Assembly: GCA_964604155.1 (NCBI GenBank)
Contig: CAZRXY010000091.1
Location: forward strand, 1 to 22,589
DNA: 22,589 nucleotides
Reading direction: 5' to 3'
Source of the DNA: Stygibacter sp964604155
GTDB lineage: Bacteria > Cloacimonadota > Cloacimonadia > Cloacimonadales > TCS61
Below are positions 15,396 to 21,971 of the stretch, piece by piece; within the stretch, counting starts at the first letter, position 1, and each line of letters starts with the position of its first letter. The position numbers were made by a program, and so were the translations under genes. The notes beneath the pieces are model-generated. The model was not told the DNA's origin, did no database searches, and was given only the letters and a program-made list of their open reading frames with translations.

Positions 15396-16713
15396 TGTTT
15401 GCGGAGGTGAAACCACTAAATGGTCCGGCAAATGCCCTCACTGCAATGCCTGGAACTCGCTGCGGGAAATCACTTCTATCGCGGGAAAAAATAAGAATAA
15501 ATCAACTAAAACTGTTGATGCTATAGAACCTCTCTCCCTCGATCAGATCAAGCTGGAAAAACAATTTCGCCTTAAGACATCAATTTCCGAACTGGATGGC
15601 GTATTAGGCGGGGGCATAGTTCCCGGCATGGTCTGCCTGATCGGTGGTGAACCGGGCATAGGGAAATCTACCCTCATGCTGCAGGTGGCAAACCAGCTTG
15701 CCAGCCTGAATTTACCCGTGCTCTATGTCTCTGGTGAAGAAAGCCCTAAACAGATCAAATACCGCGCTATCAGATTAAATTGTACTTCTCCAAACCTGTT
15801 TCTGCTCTGCTCTACCCGCATAGATGATGTAGTGCGAAATCTTAATAAAAAACTACCCGCTCTGGTTATTATAGACAGCATCCAATCCGTATCTACTGAT
15901 GAGATTGATAGTGTACCGGGCAGTATCAGCCAATTACGGGCAGTCACTACACTCCTGGTGAACCTGGCAAAAGAAACCGGTGTCCCTTTCTTCCTGATAG
16001 GTCATGTCACCAAAGATGGAGCAGTGGCAGGACCTAAGCTTATTGAGCACGCTGTTGATACTGTGCTTTATTTTGAAGGCGAGCAGCGAAATCAATTAAA
16101 AATATTGAGAGCAAATAAAAATCGCTTCGGCTCCACCAATGAAATTGGCATCTTTGATATGCAGGCTGATGGTTTGCATGAAATACGCGACCTCGCTCAG
16201 GTATTTATCGATCGAAACGATAATTCTCCCGGTTCTGCCATTGGCTGCATCGTAGAAGGATCACGGGTGTTTGCCACTGAGGTGCAAGCTCTGCTCACCA
16301 GTGCCTCTTATGGGAATCCCCAAAGAGTAGCCATTGGTTTCGATCACAAAAAGCTGGCAATCTATCTTGCCATCATAGAAAAAAATCTCAGCATAAATCT
16401 GCGTCAAAGCGACGTCTTTATCAAACTTGCCGGTGGCGTGAAAACCATGGAACCCTCCTTAGACCTGGCAGTGATCGGCGCCATTATCTCCGGTATCAGA
16501 GATTACCCCCTTCCGCCAGACACTCTATTGATAGGCGAAGTAGGCTTAGGCGGCGAAGTCCGCCCTGTCTATCAAAGCGCCAAAATGGTTACCGAAGCTA
16601 TACGCCTGGGCTATAAAAAAATCATGGTCTCCAGACGAGATAAACATATCAAGAAGACAGATCAGGTAGTAAAAATCAGGCAGATCAGCGAAATTATGCA
16701 ACTCTTCACATGA
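15382..16713 (+). CDS. radA: DNA repair protein RadA (Sms)
   Basis: RadA is a RecA-like hexameric helicase that processes branched recombination intermediates. The 443 residues show a C4 zinc finger (C4, C7, C18, C21 in CNVCGG...CPHC), Walker A GEPGIGKST (~89-97), Walker B ALVIIDSIQSV, the RadA-specific KNRFG motif followed by STNEIGIF, and a C-terminal Lon-protease-like domain (SLDLAVIGAIISG, GEVGLGGEVRPV). The ATG at 15382 is chosen because AAAAGGA (15367-15373) precedes it by 8 bases and the protein then begins right at the zinc finger, as in the family. It is the last gene of the ten-gene cluster. Its TGA is immediately followed by the stop of a convergent gene. Confidence 0.95.
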   Translation: MYFCNVCGGETTKWSGKCPHCNAWNSLREITSIAGKNKNKSTKTVDAIEPLSLDQIKLEKQFRLKTSISELDGVLGGGIVPGMVCLIGGEPGIGKSTLMLQVANQLASLNLPVLYVSGEESPKQIKYRAIRLNCTSPNLFLLCSTRIDDVVRNLNKKLPALVIIDSIQSVSTDEIDSVPGSISQLRAVTTLLVNLAKETGVPFFLIGHVTKDGAVAGPKLIEHAVDTVLYFEGEQRNQLKILRANKNRFGSTNEIGIFDMQADGLHEIRDLAQVFIDRNDNSPGSAIGCIVEGSRVFATEVQALLTSASYGNPQRVAIGFDHKKLAIYLAIIEKNLSINLRQSDVFIKLAGGVKTMEPSLDLAVIGAIISGIRDYPLPPDTLLIGEVGLGGEVRPVYQSAKMVTEAIRLGYKKIMVSRRDKHIKKTDQVVKIRQISEIMQLFT

Positions 16714-17382
16714 TCAAGCCTCTTTATTGCCACGTATCTCCTTCTGATAGGCAAGATATGAATAGAGCAGCGGATATATTACCATAATACCTATCATTAT
16801 ATAAAAAAACATCCTGCTTAAACCAAAAACGCTGCCTGTTACTCCCATTAAAACAAATAGTATTCCCCCAATCACAAACGCCAGACCACCCACTCGATGG
16901 GTCTTACGCCAAACCACTTCCGATGATAACGTCCACGGCGTTCTGATCCCAATAAAAAAACTCGATGGCAGCTTCGGAAATAAATTCCCCAGCAGCATGA
17001 ACATAATTCCCAGTATCACCCACAATAGCTCAGTTCCATCAAAATCGGCTCGACTGGCTATCATCAAACTCAAGAGATGAAGGCAACCGAACATAAGCAC
17101 CATGATATTAGCCATTAAGGGTAATATCTTTTTGAACCGTTCCTCCTGCCTGCGGTAACGGGGTGATATCCGGGGAAAAAACATGAAGAATAATAGCAGA
17201 AAAAGCGTGATCCCGGGCAGCAAAATCATTCCTGCAGTCTTACCCACATATGAATCTACTTCTCCATCTATATTCCAATGCGTAGGAATACGGGCTTCTG
17301 CCGGTAATTGCAAACCTATTACCAAACCAAGAATTAAAGTGAGCACAAATATTATCAATGCCACTCTGTATTGTCTTATCAT
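16714..17382 (-). CDS. SdpI family integral membrane protein (DUF1648 + SdpI domains)
   Basis: This 222-residue protein has six predicted membrane helices (~6-24, ~50-68, ~88-108, ~119-136, ~163-184, ~190-210). The N-terminal DUF1648 part has the P-x-H-W-N-x-x-G-x-x-D-x-Y segment (IPTHWNIDGEVDSYVGK), and the SdpI half has FFIGIRTPWTLSSEVVWRKTHRVGG. In Bacillus subtilis SdpI is the immunity and signalling partner of the killing factor SdpC, working with the repressor SdpR. Relatives are widespread without a toxin gene. Here no sdpC-like gene is adjacent. GGAG stands before the ATG at 17382, and ATGA overlaps the regulator by 4 bp. The assignment to the family is firm; the function in this organism is not. 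Confidence 0.9.
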   Translation of the reverse strand: MIRQYRVALIIFVLTLILGLVIGLQLPAEARIPTHWNIDGEVDSYVGKTAGMILLPGITLFLLLFFMFFPRISPRYRRQEERFKKILPLMANIMVLMFGCLHLLSLMIASRADFDGTELLWVILGIMFMLLGNLFPKLPSSFFIGIRTPWTLSSEVVWRKTHRVGGLAFVIGGILFVLMGVTGSVFGLSRMFFYIMIGIMVIYPLLYSYLAYQKEIRGNKEA

Positions 17383-17651
17383 TTTGACTCCTTATGTATT
17401 ATTTCCATTATATAATATGCCAGTTCCTCTAATACACTGGCATTTAAAAAATATAGAATATTATTACCCTGTCTCTCCTTTTCTACCAGACCTGCATTGT
17501 GAAGTATTTTTAAATGCTCACTCACAGTAGGCTTAGATACCTTGAGCACCTCCGCTATATCTGAAGGATACATGCCATCCTTGCGAAGCATCTTGATTAT
17601 CAGCCTCCGGTTATCATCCGATAAGGCTTTAAATATCTTATCCACACTCAT
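17379..17651 (-). CDS. ArsR/SdpR-like winged-helix autorepressor
   Basis: This 90-residue ArsR-fold regulator opens with the typical IFKALSDDNRRLIIKMLRK. It has a helix-turn-helix in MYPSDIAEVLKVSKPTVSEHLKIL and a wing (GLVEKERQGNNILYFLN), followed by a short dimerisation helix. No cysteine pair is present, so it is not a metal sensor of the ArsR/SmtB type, which agrees with the SdpR branch. The ATG at 17651 has GAGG 7 bases upstream. It is the first gene of a two-gene minus-strand operon with the SdpI-like protein. Three tandem palindromic boxes overlap its promoter, suggesting autoregulation. Confidence 0.92.
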   Translation of the reverse strand: MSVDKIFKALSDDNRRLIIKMLRKDGMYPSDIAEVLKVSKPTVSEHLKILHNAGLVEKERQGNNILYFLNASVLEELAYYIMEIIHKESK

Positions 17652-17673
17652 ATCACCGCCTCAATAATTCTTC

Positions 17674-17697
17674 TTAGCTAATTAGCTAATTACCTAA
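17674..17697 (-). promoter_or_regulatory. Triple tandem TTAGCTAA-type boxes, candidate operator of the SdpR-like regulator
   Basis: Three contiguous 8-bp units fill 24 bp without gaps: TTAGCTAA (17674-17681), TTAGCTAA (17682-17689) and TTACCTAA (17690-17697). The first two are each perfect palindromes; the third has one change. They overlap the -10 element of the minus-strand promoter and the predicted transcription start, the usual place for an ArsR-type repressor to act. Confidence 0.7.
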
Positions 17698-17715
17698 TAC
17701 CCTTTCTTGTGTCAA
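17687..17715 (-). promoter_or_regulatory. Promoter of the sdpR-sdpI-like operon
   Basis: On the minus strand a consensus -35 TTGACA (17715 down to 17710) is followed after exactly 17 bp by TAATTA (17692 down to 17687), four of six matches to TATAAT. The expected start near 17680 leaves a leader of about 29 bases with the GAGG ribosome-binding site. The -10 lies inside the triple box. Confidence 0.65.
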
Positions 17716-17729
17716 GAACTATTTTTCTC

Positions 17730-17971
17730 CTGGCATCCCCCAGAAAATTAATTTAGGGTTGGAATATTGAACTTATGAAGTTATTGGTCGTCACCATTGC
17801 GAAGTCTTTCGACCATTCGCAAGTTAACTTAGATTGTTGATAACCTTCCAATTGAGACCTTTTGGATGTGCGTTCGTTCTCCGGGATGGTCGACCAAGGA
17901 TAATACAACCTAATACTTTATTTCCCAGTTAATAAGAACTACGACAAATTCAAAAACCAGGGGGATGCCAG
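17730..17971. repeat. 242-bp non-coding segment bounded by 12-bp inverted repeats
   Basis: CTGGCATCCCCC (17730-17741) and its exact reverse complement GGGGGATGCCAG (17960-17971) bound a stretch with no credible gene. Inside are TTGCGAA/TTCGCAA (17797-17803 with 17816-17822), the palindromes AAGTTAACTT (17821-17830) and TGGTCGACCA (17887-17896), and several copies of GGTCG/CGACC able to pair in alternative ways. The form suits a miniature element or a structured RNA. No target-site duplication was identified by eye. Copy number in the genome cannot be judged from one window. Confidence 0.45.
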
Positions 17972-18171
17972 CTTTTTTTCTCTCTGTTACCTTGGTAACC
18001 AGGCAGCAGTTCAAGCTTGAATAAAATGGAGATTTGTCTGATATATACAGTGTTATGGTCGTGGGTTCGAGAATATTTTTTTTTGCAATAACAGCTCAAA
18101 AAAAAGCTTGCCGTAAAGGAAAAATAAAAAGATTTTGGCTTCAGTAAATTTAAGTTAGCCAGGGAGGCACA
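17972..18171. other. Rest of the gene-free stretch upstream of the exported-protein cluster
   Basis: This AT-rich segment contains a near-perfect palindrome GTTACC-TT-GGTAAC (17986-17999), the palindrome TCAAGCTTGA (18011-18020), a tRNA T-arm-like string GGTCGTGGGTTCGA (18057-18070), a run of nine T (18076-18084) and a run of eight A followed by GCTT (18098-18109). A promoter for the gene at 18172 must lie here or in the element before it. TTGAAT (18017-18022) with GATATA 17 bp on is one weak candidate. No ORF worth calling is seen. Confidence 0.4.
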
Positions 18172-18723
18172 ATGAGAAAGTTATTGCTTTTATTTTTTTG
18201 CATGTTATTAATATCGTCCCTATTTGGTATCAAGGTAGGAGGGGTGGAATTACCGTCAAGTTATCATTCAGGAGAAGATGAGCTGATATTGAATGGATAT
18301 GGTTTGCGTAAGAAGCTGATCATCAATGTTTATGCCTGTGGTTTATATTTGCCTTCCAAATCGGGTGATTCTTCAGAGATATTAAATACTGATGAGCCTA
18401 TTGTGCTGAGGATGCATTTTATCTATAAGGAAGTGGATCATGCCAGCCTTATTGGAGCTTGGAACGAGGGGTTTGCCAAAACCGGAGCGTTACAGGAATT
18501 TGCCATAGAGAGAGCCCAATTCAATAGTTTTTTTAGTGAGCCTGCCAAAAAGGGAGATATATATGATCTGGTTTATCTGCCGGAATCTGGTCTAAGTGTT
18601 TTGAGAAACAATTTAGAATTAGGAAAAATAGAAAATCCTGCTTTCAGGAAAGCTGTCTTTTCTATCTGGTTGTCAGAAAATACAGAATTACCCAAACTGC
18701 GTGAGCAATTATTGGGTGATTAG
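18172..18723 (+). CDS. Exported chalcone isomerase-like protein
   Basis: This 183-residue protein has a signal peptide (MRKLLLLFFCMLLISSLFG). After it comes the pattern of bacterial chalcone-isomerase-like domains: a short strand with GVELPSSY, LILNGYGLRKKLIINVYACGLYLPSKS, a conserved VLRMHFIYKEVD, then helices and the closing KGDIYDLVYLPESGLSV and NPAFRKAVFSIWLSE. The bacterial members are not flavonoid enzymes as far as is known. They are usually periplasmic proteins, possibly fatty-acid or lipid binding. AGGGAGG (18161-18167) precedes ATG 18172. It starts a run of five same-strand genes; its TAG overlaps the GTG start of the next by one base. Confidence 0.85.
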   Translation: MRKLLLLFFCMLLISSLFGIKVGGVELPSSYHSGEDELILNGYGLRKKLIINVYACGLYLPSKSGDSSEILNTDEPIVLRMHFIYKEVDHASLIGAWNEGFAKTGALQEFAIERAQFNSFFSEPAKKGDIYDLVYLPESGLSVLRNNLELGKIENPAFRKAVFSIWLSENTELPKLREQLLGD

Positions 18724-19391
18724 TGGAAAGATTGAATTATATCATACTCAGGAAGCCGATAAAGCACTATTACTTTAAATTTTTATCCAGCAGTGAGCTT
18801 AGAATAACGGTTCCCTTGACTGCCAGAGACGAGCGGATTGAAGAGGTTATAAGAATCAAAAGCGAGTGGATTGAGCAGAATCAGCAGCGATTGGCAAGAG
18901 AGGAAGCTAATAAGGAGGTAATACCGGAGATAGTACCATTACTTGGCAAGGAATACAAAGTAATACTTTCTGGGGAGATGGCAGATCAGGTAATGATAAA
19001 TCACGACACTCTGGAGATTTTCAGCGAGGTTAGTTTTGATACTCTTAATGAGCGGGAAGTGATATATAAAAGTATGGCGAACCGGATAATTATCCCACGA
19101 GCATGGCATTTTGCCGAGCGATATGATTTTAGCATCCGCAAAATTGCCTTGAGGGGTCAGAGAAGGTTATGGGGCAGTTACAATAGAAAAGGCAATATAT
19201 CTTTGAACTGGAAACTGATCATAGCACCAATGTTTGTGATAGATTACCTGATCCTTCACGAATTGATGCACTCGCGGTATCACAATCACGGTGCTCAGTA
19301 TAAAGGGGAACTTGGTAAATTATGCCCCCGCATGGGTGAAGCAGAAAACTGGCTGAAAGAGAATAATCATCTGCTCACAATGTTCGATTAG
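18723..19391 (+). CDS. YgjP-like (M48-related, DUF45) metal-dependent hydrolase
   Basis: This 222-residue protein has the YgjP/WLM-type layout. An N-terminal beta-rich part (IILRKPIKHYYFKFLSSSELRITVP) is followed by a linker and a C-terminal zinc-peptidase-like domain with H179-E-L-M-H183 and a third likely ligand at H189 in YHNHG. The usual signature RWGSC before the active site reads RLWGSY (148-153) here, so the cysteine is replaced by tyrosine. The following phrase ISLNWKLIIAPMFVIDYLILHEL matches the family well. The start is GTG at 18723, sharing a base with the stop of the previous gene. The protein has no signal peptide, so it is probably cytosolic, unlike its neighbours. The substrate is unknown for the family. 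Confidence 0.87.
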   Translation: MERLNYIILRKPIKHYYFKFLSSSELRITVPLTARDERIEEVIRIKSEWIEQNQQRLAREEANKEVIPEIVPLLGKEYKVILSGEMADQVMINHDTLEIFSEVSFDTLNEREVIYKSMANRIIIPRAWHFAERYDFSIRKIALRGQRRLWGSYNRKGNISLNWKLIIAPMFVIDYLILHELMHSRYHNHGAQYKGELGKLCPRMGEAENWLKENNHLLTMFD

Positions 19392-19410
19392 GTGTATTAT
19401 AAAAAAGGCA

Positions 19411-20421
19411 ATGAAAATATACCTGTTACTGATTTTAATCCTGAGCACCGGGCTACTGCTGAGTTTTCAGCCAAACGTGGAATATAATTACGAGCTGGAA
19501 TACGGTTGCAGAGGCACATATTACCCGGACCAGCCTGGCAAGGATATCACATACAATGATCTTTTAGATGTTTTTATGGGCATCAGCAGCAATTCTGTTC
19601 AGCAGGACAGTATATGGCTGATACTTAATTTTTATAGTGATGCTTATCAAAAACTTTTGCGGCTGGAGGGCACGGGTCTCAGCATCAGGAAGGGAAATTA
19701 CAGGCTGGGATATATGTATATGCGGGAATCGGGCTGGGGTAGTGATTCTAATATCTTAGTACATATTTTACACGGCAAGAATCACCGCAAGCCGGTTGTT
19801 TTGTCATATAATTTTGGTGGAATATTTATTGAACGGGAAAAAGCTGGAGGTAGAGGACAATTCAGATTAGGTGGCAATGAGTATAACGGTCTTTGCTCAG
19901 AATTAAGCTGGCGCAGGCAGTCCGGTGATCTAAGCAATCATTTGGGATTAATTTTTATGGGCAGGGACAATTTCTATCAGCATGGAATGGTGGGTTTTAA
20001 TTATGAGGGCAATTTCAGGCGTAAATCTAACTGGTTATATATGGCATTATCGAGCCAGCTATTGATCTCTCATAGTGATATAACAAAGCATAAGGTGCAG
20101 AATACCGGCTTGATAGAGGCTTTGGTGCCTATCTGCGGCTGGCTGATAACCGGTGCTAATACTTCTGTAAGATTTGTGGATGAGAAGCCAAAATCTCGGC
20201 AGTACACTTTTTATCTGGGTTTACATTCTCAGCTTCACAACCTGAATATAATATATCAGAAAGAGAAATGGGAAGCAAACAACAGCTTGAGCAGTGCCAG
20301 CTCTATTTATTGGTGGCAGATGGCACGTTGCTTAAAGACAGGAGGATTTGCCACGGTATATTTTCCGCAGTTTGGAGATAATATCTACGAAGCCGGAATA
20401 CAATTGAGTTATCATAAATGA
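19411..20421 (+). CDS. Exported beta-rich protein of unknown function, possibly an outer membrane barrel
   Basis: I do not recognise this 336-residue protein. It has a clear signal peptide (MKIYLLLILILSTGLLLSF). After it come many alternating strands rich in Tyr, Trp, Gly and Ser, such as YRLGYMYMRESGWGS, HGMVGFNYEGNF and FATVYFPQFGDNIYEAGIQLSY. The spacing of short amphipathic strands resembles small outer membrane beta-barrels. It ends in YHK rather than the terminal aromatic typical of classical barrels. The ATG is supported by the signal peptide; the ribosome-binding site is poor (AAAGG only two bases away). It starts 19 bp after the YgjP-like gene and overlaps the deacetylase gene by 4 bp, so the product probably works with an envelope process shared by this cluster. 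Confidence 0.75.
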   Translation: MKIYLLLILILSTGLLLSFQPNVEYNYELEYGCRGTYYPDQPGKDITYNDLLDVFMGISSNSVQQDSIWLILNFYSDAYQKLLRLEGTGLSIRKGNYRLGYMYMRESGWGSDSNILVHILHGKNHRKPVVLSYNFGGIFIEREKAGGRGQFRLGGNEYNGLCSELSWRRQSGDLSNHLGLIFMGRDNFYQHGMVGFNYEGNFRRKSNWLYMALSSQLLISHSDITKHKVQNTGLIEALVPICGWLITGANTSVRFVDEKPKSRQYTFYLGLHSQLHNLNIIYQKEKWEANNSLSSASSIYWWQMARCLKTGGFATVYFPQFGDNIYEAGIQLSYHK

Positions 20422-21143
20422 AAATCACATTGATCTCCGCAGTAGTGTTATTGCTGCTGTCCTCCTGCAGTTATGACGAAAATTATGATAGAAAACTGAA
20501 AGTAGTAATCACTTTTGATGATTGTCATTTGAGCATATACGAGACAGCTTTTCCTCTAATGCAGGGTTACGGTTTTAGGGGTACAAACATAGTATGCAGT
20601 GGCAGACCGGGAAAATCGGGTTATTATAACTGGCAGCAGCTATCTGAAATGGCTGATTGTGGCTGGGAAGTAGTATCTCACACTGTAAATCACGTAAATC
20701 TGAGTGAAGTTACACTGGAAGAGGCGGAGCAGGAAATAACTGAAGACCTTTCAAATCTAAGGGAAATGGGTTATAAACCGGAGAGTTTTGCGCTGCCTTC
20801 CGGGATAGTGAGCATGCCGGTATATGAGATTCTCTGCCGATATTTCTTGAATATTAGAACCAGTGCAGACACCGAGAATTATTACCCGATAGATCGCAAG
20901 GCTACAGGTTACTATCCTATACAGAGCCACTATAAATCAGAAGAGCCAATGAGGCGGCTGCAATTAGCAGAATACAGAGGAGAATGTCTGATTATTCTGG
21001 ATTTTCATAGAATTTTACCTGAGAATAGTGATTTCACAGATAATTGTAAGCCGCATGAATTTATTGAAATTCTGGAATATATAGCTAAACAGGGATATGA
21101 GGTTATCACTATGCAGCAGGCACTGGACTTGTGCAGCGAATGA
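20418..21143 (+). CDS. Lipoprotein polysaccharide deacetylase (NodB/CE4-like) with altered motifs
   Basis: This 241-residue protein has a lipoprotein signal with lipobox LLSSC17, predicting an envelope anchor. The CE4 fold motifs are: motif 1 TFDD35-C36 (normally TFDDG), motif 2 S87-H88-T-V-N-H92 with both metal histidines, a motif 3 position reading ALPSG instead of RPPYG, and a late DFHRI segment (D195, H197) in the place of the final catalytic His. The metal site Asp-His-His therefore looks intact, while the Gly and Arg of motifs 1 and 3 are changed. CE4 enzymes remove N- or O-acetyl groups from cell wall or exopolysaccharides. The substrate may differ here. ATGA overlaps at both ends couple it to the neighbours. 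Confidence 0.85.
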   Translation: MKITLISAVVLLLLSSCSYDENYDRKLKVVITFDDCHLSIYETAFPLMQGYGFRGTNIVCSGRPGKSGYYNWQQLSEMADCGWEVVSHTVNHVNLSEVTLEEAEQEITEDLSNLREMGYKPESFALPSGIVSMPVYEILCRYFLNIRTSADTENYYPIDRKATGYYPIQSHYKSEEPMRRLQLAEYRGECLIILDFHRILPENSDFTDNCKPHEFIEILEYIAKQGYEVITMQQALDLCSE

Positions 21144-21964
21144 AGCCAAAGGTTTCCTTTAATGGCAGAGTGGTTCAGGTGAGTGCTAATGCTCTGGAGG
21201 TTAATGCTTATCTGATCTTGCAGGCGGAATACACAGTGGTGATAGACAGCTTGCTCCTGCCCAGGGACAGCCGCTTCCTGGCAGAAATTGCTCATAGCTA
21301 TGGCAAACCTGTAAAATACCTGATAAACACACATTTTCATAGTGACCATTGCCTGGGCAACCGCTTAATAAAAGGCGAGAATACAATACAGATCAATCAG
21401 GAAAATTATTTAAATACTATCTTATCAGAACGGGCAATGATCAAGCCGGAGAGAGATGCAGAACCTATAGATAGAAAGCGGCTTACGCATCCTGAAATCA
21501 CTTTCGAGGATCAATATGAGATTGATGACATCAAGCTGATATGCACCCCGGGTCACACTCCTGACAGCATTTGCCTCTATCTTCCTGACGAAAAACTACT
21601 ATTTGCAGGTGATACAATAATCAATAACGCTCGCGGGGCATACAGCCTGCCCTATTTTTACTGGGGTTCTTCGGAAGACTTGGTTGCCAGCCTGCAATTA
21701 CTGATGAAACTTGATATTTCGATGATATACAGTGGACATGGAACCGTGCTGACCAGAAAGGACAAGATAGCAAGTGACCTTACCTATTTACATAATTTGC
21801 GCAAGCTGGTATTTGGATCGCGCAATGAAGAAGCAGATTCAATAGAACTATCAGAGAAATACCCGATTACTGCCTGTCTGAAGGGAGAAAAGAAAATTGC
21901 TGTTCCCAAGGTTCATGAGCTAAATATCAGACAAATACTATCTGAGAAGCACCAGAGCAAATAA
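21140..21964 (+). CDS. Metallo-beta-lactamase-fold hydrolase
   Basis: This 274-residue protein has the full MBL-fold metal set: H65-F-H67-S-D69-H70, H139 in TPGHTPDS, D158 in FAGDT and H200 in SGHG. No signal peptide is present. The fold serves glyoxalase II, RNases, sulfur-metabolism and quorum-quenching enzymes among others. The sequence has none of the C-terminal signatures that would decide among these, so no reaction is assigned. The ATG at 21140 overlaps the deacetylase stop (ATGA), and the in-frame GTG at 21131 is upstream inside that gene. It is the last gene of the five-gene cluster. It ends 7 bp before the convergent PAS gene, with no terminator between. Confidence 0.88.
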   Translation: MKPKVSFNGRVVQVSANALEVNAYLILQAEYTVVIDSLLLPRDSRFLAEIAHSYGKPVKYLINTHFHSDHCLGNRLIKGENTIQINQENYLNTILSERAMIKPERDAEPIDRKRLTHPEITFEDQYEIDDIKLICTPGHTPDSICLYLPDEKLLFAGDTIINNARGAYSLPYFYWGSSEDLVASLQLLMKLDISMIYSGHGTVLTRKDKIASDLTYLHNLRKLVFGSRNEEADSIELSEKYPITACLKGEKKIAVPKVHELNIRQILSEKHQSK

Positions 21965-21971
21965 TTATTGA

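Noticed and set aside
16714..17651. The minus-strand regulator/membrane pair as a toxin-antitoxin system
   Set aside because: The products match the SdpR autorepressor and six-helix SdpI families, and neither looks like a toxin.
18011..18090. Possible complete tRNA gene ending at the T-arm-like string
   Set aside because: No acceptor stem, D-arm or anticodon arm can be folded upstream, and the bases after TTCGA do not close the T-stem.
17970..18108. AGCTTTTTTT / AAAAAAAGCT pair as terminal inverted repeats of a second element
   Set aside because: The match is mostly homopolymer, the ends are not otherwise alike, and nothing between them suggests a unit.
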